NCBI GenBank assembly: GCA_900312665.1
Contig: ONZQ02000022.1
Location: forward strand, 62,001 to 126,000
Length of the DNA stretch: 64,000 nt
Reading direction: 5' to 3'
Origin: Cephalotrichum gorgonifer
Lineage: Eukaryota; Ascomycota; Sordariomycetes; Microascales; Microascaceae
Shown: one piece after another, positions 44,105-55,742 of the stretch
Layout of the letters: every line of letters starts with the position of its first letter
Numbering within the stretch: the first letter of the stretch is position 1
Position numbers and translations under genes: made by a program
The notes under the pieces: model-generated
Seen by the model: the letters and a program-made list of their open reading frames with translations, nothing else
The model's database searches: none
What the model was told of the DNA's origin: nothing

Positions 44105-45220
44105 ATGCAATACGACTACGACAGCGACGAAACCATTTCAGACGCAAGCAGTGACGACGGCCCTGCCACGCCGCCACCGAGTCCCGGGAACTATGACGCC
44201 AGAGGCCTCGCTGAGACTGACGAAGTTACCGAGGACGCAAGGAGTAGCGGCGAGGGGATTCCCGGGGTGATCTCTAACCGCTCCGAATCTGAGCGTGAGG
44301 GCAATACCGAAGTTCACGAAAGCCCGTCCACGCCGTCCTCGATCCGACAAGATCTAGAAGAGACCTCATCGCCCATAGATGCAGGCGAGCCAGATCCCAA
44401 GTCCCACGCTGAGCACGGAATGGAACCACTCCCAGTCATCGAACCCCATGATACAAAAGACGAGTCCCTCTCCCCCCATCGCCCTAATAGCTCATCTAGC
44501 ACCACCCCCGTTGCGCGAGTCGGCTATCTAGCCCGCTCGATGCTCTTCTCTTCCCGCCTCCGGCTCCCATCCCGTGGCAATCCCCGCCGCCGAAGACAGG
44601 CCCTCCCCCGAACAATCCGATCCCTACAGCTTGTCCACACTCCGACCCGTATACAGACCCACCGCCTAGCCCAGCGCACCAAGGCCCGCGAGTCCCGCTG
44701 GGCGGGCGTCTTCAGAGCCACCGCCGACGAGAAGATGCGCGCGGGGTACAACCCGGGCGATGGCCATCGGGTCGCGGCATTCGCGATACTGGGGGGCCAT
44801 CGGACGATGGACTGGGTCGAGGATGCCCAGCTACGGTACTGGTTCGCGAGGGGAGCTGGTTGGAACCGCTCGCGTGGGGTGAGAATGATGATGGCTCTGA
44901 TGCGTGAAGCGCAGGATGAGGTGCAGGCCGTGGAGGATGCGTACCTCGACGACGAGGCTAAGAGGTACGCGGACGAGATGGAGATGTACGGGGAGGTGGA
45001 GGACTTTGAGTATCACCCGGAGGATGACGTAGATGGGAGGGTGGAACATGCGAGTACGGGCGAAGGCGTGGAGAGCGCGTTGGAAGACGCGGAGGAAGAG
45101 GGTGCAGGAGCGGCTTGGGAAGACATAGAGCTGATCGAGTTCGAGGACGCGGACATCGGAGTCGGCGAGGGCGTCGAGATGGAGGACGAGGACATGATCG
45201 AGGTCCAGCGCGCGCGGTAG
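44105..45220 (+). CDS. Uncharacterised acidic protein (371 aa or longer)
   Basis: An open frame from the ATG at 44105 to TAG at 45220. No family is recognised. Residues 1-140 are Ser/Asp/Glu/Pro-rich and disordered. A basic patch follows ('RLRLPSRGNPRRRRQALPR'). The central piece, about residues 195-265 ('RWAGVFRATADEKMRAGY', 'HRVAAFAILGGHRTMDWVED', 'RYWFARGAGWNRSRG'), looks like a folded domain. Beyond that comes a long acidic, partly helical tail. The frame stays open upstream of 44105 as far as the TAG at 43991, so the true N-terminus may lie further 5' behind an intron. The 3' end faces cft2 at a distance of about 370 bp. Function is unknown; a nuclear role is only a guess from the charge pattern. 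Confidence 0.68.
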   Translation: MQYDYDSDETISDASSDDGPATPPPSPGNYDARGLAETDEVTEDARSSGEGIPGVISNRSESEREGNTEVHESPSTPSSIRQDLEETSSPIDAGEPDPKSHAEHGMEPLPVIEPHDTKDESLSPHRPNSSSSTTPVARVGYLARSMLFSSRLRLPSRGNPRRRRQALPRTIRSLQLVHTPTRIQTHRLAQRTKARESRWAGVFRATADEKMRAGYNPGDGHRVAAFAILGGHRTMDWVEDAQLRYWFARGAGWNRSRGVRMMMALMREAQDEVQAVEDAYLDDEAKRYADEMEMYGEVEDFEYHPEDDVDGRVEHASTGEGVESALEDAEEEGAGAAWEDIELIEFEDADIGVGEGVEMEDEDMIEVQRAR

Positions 45221-45589
45221 GGGAGACGCTGAGAAGTTGGGAGGACCAACATCCACATGCGCAGTCCGCAAGTGAATTTCGTGGAGGAGACACTTCCGGT
45301 TCTGTATTGTAGTTCGTTGATCAGCGTTTTGTTTTTCTTTACTCTTCTTTCGAAAAGCGAATTGGAACTTTTCTCGTCTCCTCTTTTCTCTTCTTATGAT
45401 CAGGGTCCTTGAATTCTTGGATTCTATTAAGTTTGCGCCAGATATGCTCCCGTTCCCCTCTCCCGTTTTCTCTCGACCGATAATACACATCAAAGAAATC
45501 GACCCCCCCCCCATAAAATCCACCTTTGAACGTCCAAAAGGCATGGCAGTCTCTCATACAATAGGGTCTCCCCAGACATGGACGTTACA
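45221..45589. other. Short convergent intergenic region
   Basis: 369 bp between the stop of the acidic protein gene and the stop of cft2. It is T-rich near 45330-45400 and could hold overlapping 3' ends of both transcripts. No gene is seen. Confidence 0.5.
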
Positions 45590-48568
45590 CTACGCCCCCA
45601 CAACTGCCAAACTCCGATAAATCACCTTCCGGACCTCATACAACGTACCCCTCGCCCTCCCCACCCCTCCCGCACCGCCCCCGTCCCCAACCACACCCGC
45701 GACTTCGACCCTCCCCGTGCTCGTCTTCCTCACCGCCACGACCCCGTCGACGAGCAGCGTTCCCTCGCCCCTGAACTCTGCGCTGTGGCCCGCGGCCTGC
45801 ATCTCCCTCCTCAGGTCCGCCAGGCGGAGGTCGCCCACGTGCAAGGGCCTGTATGTCCTCTGCGTCGACGCGGCGGCGACCTCGAGCGTCGGGACAGACT
45901 TGTTGTTGCTGCTATTACTTCCAACGCTACCGCCGGTAGTAGTGGAGTCGGAGGACGCGTCCGTCCGCTGGCGCTTGGGGTCGTGCTGCTCCCCCAGCGA
46001 CACCTCGGACAGACGTCCCGTGACGGTGACGATGCCCATCCCCCTCACGTTCTGCCACCTGAGCCTCTTGACCAGCTCGTCCGCCAGCTTCAGGGTCCAG
46101 GCGTTTGTGTCGACGCTCGCGTCGACCACCTGCCCCACGCCGGGCGTGAAGACCCTCTCGCCCCGGCCGGCTGCAGCGTCGTCACCGTCCGTCTCCTCCC
46201 CGGGCGCCAGGAGCCGCCTGCAGTCCTCGGCCAGCAGGCCCGTCTCCTCGCGGGATCCGCCCACTATGATGAGCTTGCGCGGCTGGATGAGCGGGATGAG
46301 CATGTTGAGGCTCCGCTTGTCATGCAGCCCGCAGAAGTCGACGAACGCGAGCCGGAGGTTGACCATGACCTTCGCCGTCGAGACCACGAGCCGCGACGGG
46401 CCCGTCACCTCCTCCTCCACGTCCTCCAACCCGTCCAGCTCGTCCACCTCCTCCTTCGCCCCGTCATCGGACATGGCGCGGCTGTGCTGGGGCCGCTTCT
46501 GCGGGCCCTTGCTCCCGGACTCGTCCCACCTCCTCTTCCGTCCCAGGTTCTCCTGGTCGCCCCCGTCCGCTCCCGCGGCTCCTTCCTGGGCCGTGGCGGT
46601 AGCAGCCGCCGCCGCCGCAGCCGCCGCCTCGTCGCCCTTCTCCTCGGCGCGGAGGTACTCCTCCGGCCGGATCACCTCGCCGAACTCGTCTACCCTCTTC
46701 CGCCTGACCGCGAGCGGGAACATCCTGTCCCTCCCGCGCCTCCCGCCGACGTCAAAGTCGTACGCCCCCTTCTTCTTCATGAGGATCGTGATGCCGAGGT
46801 CCTCGTCGCGCAGCTCCCTGCGCGCCTGCCCCATCGTCGCGGAGATGTTGAGCACCCTGCCCTGCTGCTCGCCGTCCGACTCCTCCGACTCGAGGTCCGA
46901 CTCCGAGGACGCGTCGTCGACGACGTCGCCCGCCGCCTCCGCCGCGCCCCCCGCGCCTCCGCCCTGCACGCTCTCCTGCATCTGGCGCTGCGCGAGCCAC
47001 TGCTGGTACAGCGTGAGCTCCTCGCCCTCGAGAGCCTGCCGCGCCGAGTCCCGGACCTCCAGCTCCCGGCCGCCGCCGTACACGAACTCGATATCCTCGC
47101 CGTCAACCTGCTCACTCGACACGCCGTCCCTCCGCTCCTCCCACCAGTCGTAGATGGACCCGGCGAGCGTCGGCTTCTCGCTTACCGCCGACGGCCGCTC
47201 GGTGAGGATCAAGACGTTGCGCGAATCCCTCGCGAGCCCCTTCAGCAGGTCCTTGGAGAAGCCCCACTCGAGCGACGTGTCGCTGGCGAGTATGACCCTG
47301 CCGCCTGTCTGCACGTTATCCGTGTCCTGGGCGAGCAGCTTCTGGATCTGCGCCCTCCGCTCGACGATCTTGGCGTGCTTGAAGTCGAACGGCCCGCCCT
47401 CCTTCGTGTCCCCGTTCGTCCGGCGCATGGTATCCTGCACGGCCTCGAACTCCCGGTTGATGTTGTCGTCCATCCACTCCAGCATCGTCCTCGCGTATCG
47501 CATGGTGCTGCTCATGCTCCGGCCGGCCAGGTACAGCTTCGCGGACACGAGCGGGCCGCGCTCCCTCGCGTCCTTCCTCCACGCGTGCTCGAGAATGTAC
47601 GCCAGCTCCAGCACGCGCGCGCTCGAGTCGACGGGGATGAGTGCCGTGCCGCCGCGGGCGACACACGCCTTCGCCATGGCGATCAGCTGGTCGTCGCGCT
47701 TCGCCCGGCCGCCGGCGGGCGCCGTCCTCCCCGCGCCGCGGCTGCTGCATATCAGGGCGGTGGGCTTCCGCAGCTGCTCGATGACCTCTGCGCCGCCGCC
47801 GCCCGCGCCGCCGAGCCAGGCGGCGCCGGAGAAGACGTTCTCCCTCGCCAGGTTCCAGTCGACGGCGTAGACAATGGACTCGAGCCCGTGCTGGATGTGC
47901 CAGATGGTACCGCCGAGCGTGCGGCCCGAGTTGTACGCGGTGATGGTAAGGCCGTTGAGGGCGGGCGTGCCGGGGGTCGGCAGCGGCTGGTGGGGCTGGG
48001 AGTACTTGAGCGGCTGGATGAGGGAGAAGTAGCGCGCGAGGTCCTGCGACGTCGGGGCCTGCAGGAGGAGCTTCTGGGCGGCCGTGGCCTCCTTCTGGGC
48101 GGGGGTGAAGGCGGTCTCGGAGAGGGAGTCCTCGGCTATGGTCGTCGCGGCGAGCGGGGTGGATTCGTAGAGGTCTTGGAGGAGGGCGCGGCCGAGGTCG
48201 GATACGGGGCGGGTGGCGTAGATGGGGATGTTTGTGAATCGGGGGAAGTTCCGGCAGCAGTAGGCGAAGGCGGCTAGATGGCCGACCGTCGCGTGGGTGA
48301 GGAGGACGAGGGAGATGGTCTGACTCTGTACCTGCCTGGAGAAAACAGAAAATCGCGTAAGTTGGGAACTGAACTGAACTGAACCATGCGGGCGCAAAGC
48401 AACTGGGAGGAGAAACACCTACTTCTCGAGCTCCTTGAGCTTCTCGACGTCGAATGACTCGTCCCAGCCGAGGCCGACGAGGACCTTGACGCCGCCATCG
48501 AGCTCGAGGAGGGACTGGGTGGCGGGCGATTGCGACAGCGCGCCCTGCAGCGGGCAGAAGTTGAACAT
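45590..48568 (-). CDS. cft2: Cleavage and polyadenylation factor subunit 2 (Cft2/Ydh1, CPSF100)
   Basis: A core subunit of the pre-mRNA 3'-end processing complex, partner of the endonuclease Ysh1/CPSF73. Exons are 48568-48423 and 48335-45590 (963 residues). The intron has a GTAGGT donor and a TTCTCCAG acceptor. The N-terminus 'MFNFCPLQGALSQSPATQSL' and the first ~450 residues show the metallo-beta-lactamase plus beta-CASP fold, for example 'TISLVLLTHATVGHLAAFAY' and 'NSGRTLGGTIWHIQHG'. The metal motif HxHxDH is degenerate (HATVGH), as expected of the catalytically inactive CPSF100 branch. Low-complexity insertions follow, including an acidic stretch and a Glu/Ala-rich region with about nine Ala. 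A conserved C-terminal block ('VNLRLAFVDFCGLHDKRSLNMLIPLIQPRKLIIVGG' in parts) precedes the end. The gene diverges from sec24. Confidence 0.95.
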
Positions 48569-49627
48569 TGTGGAGGGTCGGAGAGTGTCGCTAGGGTGAA
48601 GCGTTCAACGGCCCATGGGTGAAAAGGTGGGAATGTGAGGCCTAAGTGACCACGCGTGGGTAAGGTTCGTGCATCAAATAGTGACGCGGGCGACGAAGGC
48701 GTGGTGGGAATTAAAGTCGGCAATTCGGGTTGAATTTCTGGGGACCTGGAATGATTTTTGGGCGCCGCGTTTGGCTGTCATGTTCGCGTTGTACATGGAT
48801 TGCATCGTGGTTCACTCTGGATCGTAGCGGAGCACCTGGAGCTCATCTCTGCATTATGTAATCACATACAACGGAATGTAATTGAAGTTGGTGGAGTAAC
48901 AGGTTGGAGCGACGGCACAAAGTAACCTGACTGCAGCATTTGTGCCTGCTGGTTCCTGAAATTCCTTATGGAACGTCTACTTTATTATAGAATCATTTCT
49001 ATCGGATCCAAGAACCCTCTCCTGTCGGACACACTCTCGGCCCTCGTTCTAGGTCTCGTCTTCGAGATCCATACGATGTTCGCTGTCTGCATTATATAAT
49101 CACGCCCAACTCCTGCACGTGTCAATCCTCGACTGCGAACCGCGGTCAGCCACTGTGCCACACTCTAGCCACATCACCCCTGAATCCCCCCCCACCTGTC
49201 TATGTCGGGAGACACCTGGCATTTCTACCTTGATGAACATCAAAATTCCCGATAGGGAACAAGAGAACAAGCTCGCCAATTCTTCCACGAATCCTTTGTA
49301 TATGACCATGGTAGCGCTTGTAGCTTTATGAAGGTTCCCCAGACCTAGGTTGGTCCTATCCCATGCCCACCCCCGCGTGCTGTCCTGTTTCCCTCCGAAG
49401 TCCAAAGTCCCTGAAGCCAGCTTCAAGCTCTTGTATCGTATCGTTAACATCGCGTCTGTCTCCACAGCAGCAAAAGCAGGTAATCGGCCACCTCACACGA
49501 TCGAATGCCCTGTGGCTCACAACGCTTGAAACCTCTACTATCCCCATATCCACTCTCATCCTGAGCTTCTCCATTCGCCTATCTCGATCGTCTCTCATCT
49601 GCAGTGCAGCGTCGTACTCCCCGCGCG
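48569..49627. other. Divergent intergenic region of cft2 and sec24
   Basis: 1.06 kb upstream of both genes. AT-rich between about 48780 and 49120 and pyrimidine-rich just before the sec24 start. No gene is supported. Confidence 0.5.
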
Positions 49628-52600
49628 ATGGCCGACTACTCTATGTACCACGCCCTCGGCCAGCCGGAGACTGACCCGAACGACCCCAACCGAACCACCC
49701 AACCGGCGGCTCCCCAGTTCAACCCTCCCATCGCCCCACAGCAGTACCAGCAGCCCGACCCCTACAGCGCCGGTCCTCAACGGCCGTACCAGCAGCCTGC
49801 ACCCTACGGAGCTGCCCCTGGCCAACAGCAATATCAACAGGCCGGGCCTTATGGAGCCGCCCCCAGCCAACTACCCTATGGCGCTCCTGCACCAGCTGCC
49901 CCTGGACAGCAGCCCTATGGTGCCCCTACATCCCCGGGCTACCTTCAGCAGCCACCGCCCCCGCCAGGCGCTGCGCCAGGAGCGGAGGGCCTCGCCGCCC
50001 AGCTAGGAGGCATGTCGCTGGGATCGGGGGTACATTCCGTCAGGAAGAAGAAGAAGGACCGTCACGCCCACCACATTGTCGACGCTCCGCCCTCAGCTGC
50101 CTCAGCTTTCGGCGCGGCCCCCACACCTGCCGCCCCGGCCGGCCTGTACGGCCCCGGTGCTGGTGCTCCCGGAGGCGCCCAGCTCCTGAGCCCAGCCATA
50201 GGATCGGCCGCTTCGTTAAGCCCCTCCCTACAGCAGGGCGGCCAGTTCGGAGCCCCCACGAGCCCCGGCTTCCCTCCCCCATCCCTGGATTCACCTGGCA
50301 CGGCAGTCCCCGTATCCGACTCCTTCGGCTCGGCTGCCGGTCCCGCGACGGTGTCTCCTGACGACCTGCCCAGCATCCCCCTGATGCGGGACTCGACCCA
50401 GCAGTACTTCCTCCGAAACATGTACCCGACCTTCGAGAAGCACGTCCCACCGCCGGCGTCCATCTTCTTCCGCGCCTTCGACCAGGGGAACGCCTCGCCC
50501 AAGTTCGCGAGGCTGACCATGAACAGCCTGCCGGCCACGTCCGACGGCCTCTCCACCACGGCCCTGCCCCTCGGTCTCGTCCTGCAGCCCCTCGCGCCCC
50601 TGGCGAGCGGCGAGCTCCCGGTTCCCGTGTTGGACTTCGGCCCGACCGGCCCTCCTCGCTGCCGGAGGTGTCGCGCCTACATCAACCCCTTCATGATGTT
50701 CCAGTCCGGCGGCAACAAGTTCGTTTGCAACCTGTGCTCGTACCCCAACGACACCCCCCCGGAGTACTTCTGCGCCACGACGCCGGCCGGCGTGAGGGTC
50801 GACCGGGACCAGCGCCCCGAGCTTACGCGCGGGACGGTCGAGTTCGCCGTCCCCAAGGAGTACTGGACTAGGGAACCCGTCGGCCTGCGCTGGCTGTTCC
50901 TCATCGACGTCACCCAGGAGTCGTATAACAAGGGCTTCCTCGAGGCGTTCTGCGAGGGTGTACTGTCTGCCTTGTACGGCGGAGAGGACAGCGAGGGCGA
51001 GGGCGAGGATGGCGAGCCGAAGCGCCAAATACAGGACGCCAAGGTCGGTTTTGTTACATATGACAAGGATATCCACTTCTATAACGTCAAGGTAAGTTGC
51101 CTCCTCGGAGTACAGCATCGAGTGGGCGTGGACTAATACCGCCTTCAGTCGAGCCTAGAGCAGGCGCAGATGATGATAATGCCGGACATCGAGGACCCCT
51201 TCGTGCCCCTGAGCGAAGGCCTCTTTGTCGACCCCATCGAGTCTAAGTACGCTTCTAGCCACCACCATACTTGCTTTGCGTCTGACATGAGAATGCTGAC
51301 AACAATCGCAGGTCTGTGATCACCTCCCTCCTCGCGAGGCTCCCGACGATGTTCTCCACCATCAAGAACCCCGAGCCCGCTCTGCTTCCAGCCCTCACCG
51401 CCGCCCTCTCTGGGCTCGAGGCCACTGGTGGCAAGATTATATGCTCAACCGCGGCGCTTCCTACCTGGGGTCCGGGCCGGTTGTTCCTGCGGGACGACGG
51501 GCAGCACCCGGGGGGCGAGGTGGACAAGAAGCTCCTGACGACGGAGCACCCGAACTGGACCAAGCTCAGCGAGCGCATGGCCGCTGCCGGCGTTGGTGTC
51601 GACTTCTTCCTCGCGTCGCCCACTGGGGGATACCTTGATGTAGCCACAATAGGTAAGACCGCTAACTCCAACCAATCCCCCCCTTTCCCTGAACCCAAGC
51701 TAACCAACCCCAGGCCATGTCTCGTCCTCCACCGGCGGCGAGACCTTCTACTACCCCAATTTCATCGGCGGGCGCGACAACGCCAAGTTGGCGTCGGAGA
51801 TCAAGCACGCCGTCACGCGCGAGACTGGCTACCAGGCTGTCATGAAGGTCCGGTGCTCCACGGGCCTCCAGGTCTCGGCCTACTACGGCAGCTTCGTCCA
51901 GCACACGTTCGGCGCGGACCTGGAGATCGGCGTGATCGACGCGGACAAGGCCATCAGCGCGGCGTTCACGTACGACGGCAAGCTCGACCCCAAGCTTGAC
52001 GCGCACTTCCAGTCGGCGCTCCTCTACACGACGGCGGACGGCCAGCGGCGGGTGCGCTGCACCAACGTGATCGCCAGCGTCAGCGAGTCGACGCGCGACT
52101 GCCTCAAGTTCGTCGACCAGGATGCCGTCTACGGCATCCTGGCGCGCGAGGCCATCACGAAGCTCGCGTCGACATCGAACAACTTCCGCGACACGCGCAA
52201 CTGGCTCACGGAGCGCACCATCGACATCCTGGCCGCGCACCGCAAGCACTTCGCCGCGGCCGGCGCGCCCCCCGGCCAGCTCATCCTCCCCGAGCGGCTC
52301 AAGGAGTTCGCCATGTACATGCTCGGGCTGATCAAGTCCCGCGCCTTCAAGGGCGGTAACGAGACCTCGGACAGGCGTGTCCACGAGCTGAGGATGATAC
52401 AGACCATGGGCCCCCTCGAGCTCGCGCTGTACCTCTACCCGCGCATCATACCCATCCACAACCTCGAGCAGGGCGACGGGTTCGTGGACTCGGAGATGGG
52501 CGAGCTGCGCATCCCGCCAGCGCTGCGCGCGAGCTTCTCCAAGGTCGAGACGGGCGGCGTGTACCTCGTGGACAATGGGCAGCAGATCCTGGTGTGGTTC

Positions 52601-53091
52601 CACGCGCAGACGTCGCCGGAGCTGATCGCCGACCTGTTCGGGCCCGACTTCTCGACGCTGCAGGGCCTCGACGCCTACACGTCCAGCCTGCCGGTGCTGG
52701 AGACGCACCTGAACTGCCAGGTGCGCAACATAATCGAGTTCCTCAAGACGCAGCGGGGCTCCAAGGCCGCGACGTTGCAGCTCGCGAGGCAGGGCATCGA
52801 CGGGGCCGAGTTCGAGTTCGCGAGGGCGCTGGTGGAGGACAGGAATAACGAGGCGCAGAGCTATGTCGACTGGCTTGTGCACATCCACAGGTCTGTCCAG
52901 CTCGAGGTGAGTTTTCCCCCTTGTTTCCGCTAGGCTTTGGAAATCAACCCCCCTAGCCCCCTTCTTACCAAGGAAAAGATGTGAAGACTAACGATCAATC
53001 GCAGCTCTCCGGCCAAAGGAAGGCCGCAAGCGGGTCGGAGAAGTCCTCCACCTTTGCGGGGCTGAGGCCAAACTACTGGGCGATGCAGTGA
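49628..53091 (+). CDS. sec24: COPII coat cargo adaptor Sec24
   Basis: Sec24 selects cargo and, with Sec23, forms the inner COPII coat on ER exit sites. Exons are 49628-51091, 51149-51246, 51312-51652, 51714-52906 and 53005-53091 (1060 residues). The start is the ATG at 49628 (MADYSMY); upstream in-frame codons have no ATG. Residues 1-260 are Pro/Gln/Tyr/Gly/Ala-rich with repeated 'PYGA' and 'YQQ' pieces and are disordered. The zinc finger uses Cys345, Cys348, Cys367 and Cys370. The trunk domain begins with '[18 protein letters not shown]', followed by beta-sandwich and helical parts. The gelsolin-like C-terminal region carries '[20 protein letters not shown]' in parts, and the protein ends 'LRPNYWAMQ'. 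All introns are short with standard sites. It is divergent from cft2 and convergent with pac2. Confidence 0.97.
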
Positions 53092-54359
53092 GAGACCAGG
53101 ACCGAGGGAGAAGGGGGGCGGGCGGAAGTGAGTGGGAGTGGGAGTTAGGTGGCAAGCGGGGCAGTTGGGGAGTTTTTGTTTTTGGCGGACGGACGGCAAA
53201 AGAAAGCCAGAGGACGAGAAAAACGAGAGAAACATGAGAGGTGTGAGCAAGTAGGTATATAATACGAGAACTACTGCGTCGAAAGAAACTCCCCTCCCTT
53301 TGATCGATTCGCTTGCTTTGGGCTTCTTATAAGCGTTAGGGGCGTGTAGGAGGGGAGGGCCTTGAAGTAGATTGTCTTCGATGGGGGTGCTTAATTAGCC
53401 CGGGGCAGGATCTATGCCAGTGTGTATTTGCTCTAGGTCTTGAGGTTTTTCAGGGGCGTGAGGGGCGGAGGGTCAAAAGAGGCCCCCTTTGCTCACGAAC
53501 ATGGCGGCTGACTTTCAGGATAAGAGAGAGAGAGAGAGTATGGATGGTATCGCTGTGATCATCTCATGGGACATCCGCGCCGAACCAGTTCGTCCGTGAA
53601 TTGGGAGCACACAAACTCAAGAGAGGCAGCTAGTTGCCTCCCCGTCCCTCCACATCATCCACCTCGAAACCCCCAAGCTGGTCAAGTTCGGTCAAGTCAG
53701 TCAGTCGGCTATCATGGTCCCGACACAAAACACCAGTTCAACACCCAAGCACTTGGAAATCCACACTTCGAACGACTCATAAAAATTCACTCTCAAAGCA
53801 AAGGGATAATCAGGCAAAAGCTTTCTCATTAGGCTTGCCTCGCCTCGGCCTCCCACCTCCTCATATCCTCCTCGCCTTCTATAAAAAAAACGTACAACAC
53901 CAAGACATAGAACAAGAAACGAGAAACGAGAAACGAGAAACGAGAAACGAGAAACGAGAAACGAGAAGAAAAGAAATATAGCCTCTACAACTTTTTTTTC
54001 ACGCTCCAACTTGTTTTCTTTTAGTCACTCCCAACCCGTCCGGGTCTTTCCTTCTCTTCTGTCTCCCTTAAAAGTGAACATGTGTACATGAATGGAATCC
54101 GGCCGTTAAAAAGAAGGACCAAGAAAAAAATCCGCTGGAAGAAAAAGGAGAAGAGGGCCTTCTCGTTGTAGATAACTAAAAGCGTATAAAGATAACAGAA
54201 AAAAAACGGCATGATGTTTTTGCGCCATATATATCCCCCGCCAAAACCCCCCCGCGCTCCCTTTCAGTGAGTCCCTCCCCGAAAATGCTTTCCCATTTGC
54301 CCATTTTCCCCGGAAACGCCTCCCAAAAATCAATCCCAATTTCCTCTCGTTTTTTTCCC
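53092..54359. other. Intergenic, convergent 3' ends of sec24 and pac2
   Basis: 1.27 kb without a gene. It contains a GA microsatellite near 53523-53538 and the GAGAAAC heptamer array at about 53915-53968. The rest is AT-rich. Confidence 0.55.
53915..53968. repeat. 7-bp tandem repeat (GAAACGA), about 7.5 copies
   Basis: Perfect heptamer copies run from 53915 and degrade into AAGAAAAG after 53968. The array lies downstream of both sec24 and pac2. Confidence 0.9.
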
Positions 54360-55742
54360 CTAGATGCAAAACTTCCTATCGAGGACCCTCAGCGCCCTCG
54401 CATCCTCCGTCATCCCCTTCTCCGAACACCCCGTCGGCCTCGGCGACCCTCCAGCCTCCGAGCCGACGGGGTGCAGCAGTAGCGCCGACAGGCTCGGCTT
54501 ATTCGACGCGGAGCTCGGCGTGGACGTGGCGTAGCTCGTCGTCGTCCCGGACGCCGTGTCGGAACGCGCGCTCCTCGGCGGCGACACGCTCAGGTTCCTC
54601 GGCGGCGGCGTGGTGGTCGTGCTGGGCGCGAGGCTCGTGACGGCCTGCGCCGCCGCCGCCTGGAGGTGGTGGACCCGGGGGGAGTCGAGGGGCCGCGAGG
54701 TCGGGGGGTACGACGCTTGTGAGTGCGCGGCGTACTGCGGTGTCGGCGGGGGCTGGGAGTGGTGAGGCGTCATGGGGGAGGGGTAATGGGGCTGGGGCGG
54801 GAGGTGAGACTGGTGTTGTTGGTGGAGGAGCATCGCGGGCGGGGGGAGCCTGCCGGACGTCGGAGTATGAGAGCCCGGGTAGTTATTTGGGGGAGGTATT
54901 TGATGTGGGTGCTGGTGTTGTTGTTGCTGCTGCTCCTGGCTCGCATACGGCGGCGCAGTGGAGTAGTGAGTCCCCGTGCTCGAGTAAGGCGGCGTCGTAA
55001 CGGGCGACAGCGGCCACGAGTATGGGGGCTGGTTATGATGTTTCGCCGACGGGTGTGGCGGATACTGTCGGTGCATCTGCTGTTGCTGCTGCTGGTGAGG
55101 ATGATGCGACTGCGGCTGCGGTTGCGGCTGAGGCATGATATACTGCCCCGTCGTCATCGCCGCCCTCGCGAGCGCTGGTGCCGCGGCGCTCGTGTCGCTC
55201 CAGCTCGATTCGGGATACAGGCCCTTCGCGGGCGAGAGGTGCCTCAGTTGCGGGTCCGTCGCCGGCTGCGGCAGCTCGTTCGACTGGCTGTGCGACTTGG
55301 TGAAGTAGGAGATGAGGTGTAGGTGCTGCCCCGTCGACGTGGTGATGCTAAACGACTGCTTCATGAGCCCGTCGGCCTTGTACCTGTAGCCCTCGGGCTC
55401 GCCGTCGTCGTGGTCCTCGTCGCTCCCTCGCGCCGAGTCGGGCGTCTTCCCCGACGCACCCCCCTTGCGCGAGCTACCGAAGCCGCCGCCCCGCTTGCCC
55501 TCCATCTCGCGGTACGTCAGGAAGCTGCCCGACACCCGGCTCGCGCTCCACGACTTGCCGTCCGTCCACCGCCGCATACCGGCCTCCCTCTCGTCCCAGA
55601 CGAACACGGAGCCCGATCGGATCGATTGCCGCTCCTTCTCCGATAGCCTCCTCTGCACGCGCGGGAAGACGCCGAGCCGGCACGCCTCGAAGAGCTTGAT
55701 GGCGTCGGCCGGCGTCCGTACGAGTCCGTAGTAGGTTTCCAT
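54360..55742 (-). CDS. pac2: Gti1/Pac2-family WOPR transcription regulator (Pac2 branch)
   Basis: WOPR proteins are fungal DNA-binding regulators of morphology, mating and virulence. Pac2 orthologues govern sexual development or conidiation. A single exon of 460 residues. The start is the ATG at 55742 (METYYGLVRTP). The first WOPR half (about 1-85) includes 'TPADAIKLFEACRLG', 'LSEKERQSIRSGSVFVWDE', 'GMRRWTDGKSWSASR' and 'GSFLTYREME'. The second half (about 125-155) has 'GLMKQSFSI', 'GQHLHLISYF'. 'KERQSIRSGSVFVWDEREAG' marks the Pac2 branch rather than the Wor1/Ryp1/Sge1 branch. The rest is Gln/Pro/His/Ser-rich with Gln runs (six and five) and is probably a disordered activation region. An upstream in-frame Met (MRVPKSS) could extend it by 22 residues. 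About 8.2 kb with no gene lies on its 5' side, suggesting extended regulation. Confidence 0.93.
   Translation of the reverse strand: METYYGLVRTPADAIKLFEACRLGVFPRVQRRLSEKERQSIRSGSVFVWDEREAGMRRWTDGKSWSASRVSGSFLTYREMEGKRGGGFGSSRKGGASGKTPDSARGSDEDHDDGEPEGYRYKADGLMKQSFSITTSTGQHLHLISYFTKSHSQSNELPQPATDPQLRHLSPAKGLYPESSWSDTSAAAPALARAAMTTGQYIMPQPQPQPQSHHPHQQQQQQMHRQYPPHPSAKHHNQPPYSWPLSPVTTPPYSSTGTHYSTAPPYASQEQQQQQHQHPHQIPPPNNYPGSHTPTSGRLPPPAMLLHQQHQSHLPPQPHYPSPMTPHHSQPPPTPQYAAHSQASYPPTSRPLDSPRVHHLQAAAAQAVTSLAPSTTTTPPPRNLSVSPPRSARSDTASGTTTSYATSTPSSASNKPSLSALLLHPVGSEAGGSPRPTGCSEKGMTEDARALRVLDRKFCI

Noticed and set aside
45578..48277. 899-residue open frame on the plus strand across cft2
   Set aside because: It lies antisense to the whole of cft2. 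Its product is Arg/Leu/Val/Pro-rich without domains, a typical shadow of GC3-rich codons on the opposite strand.
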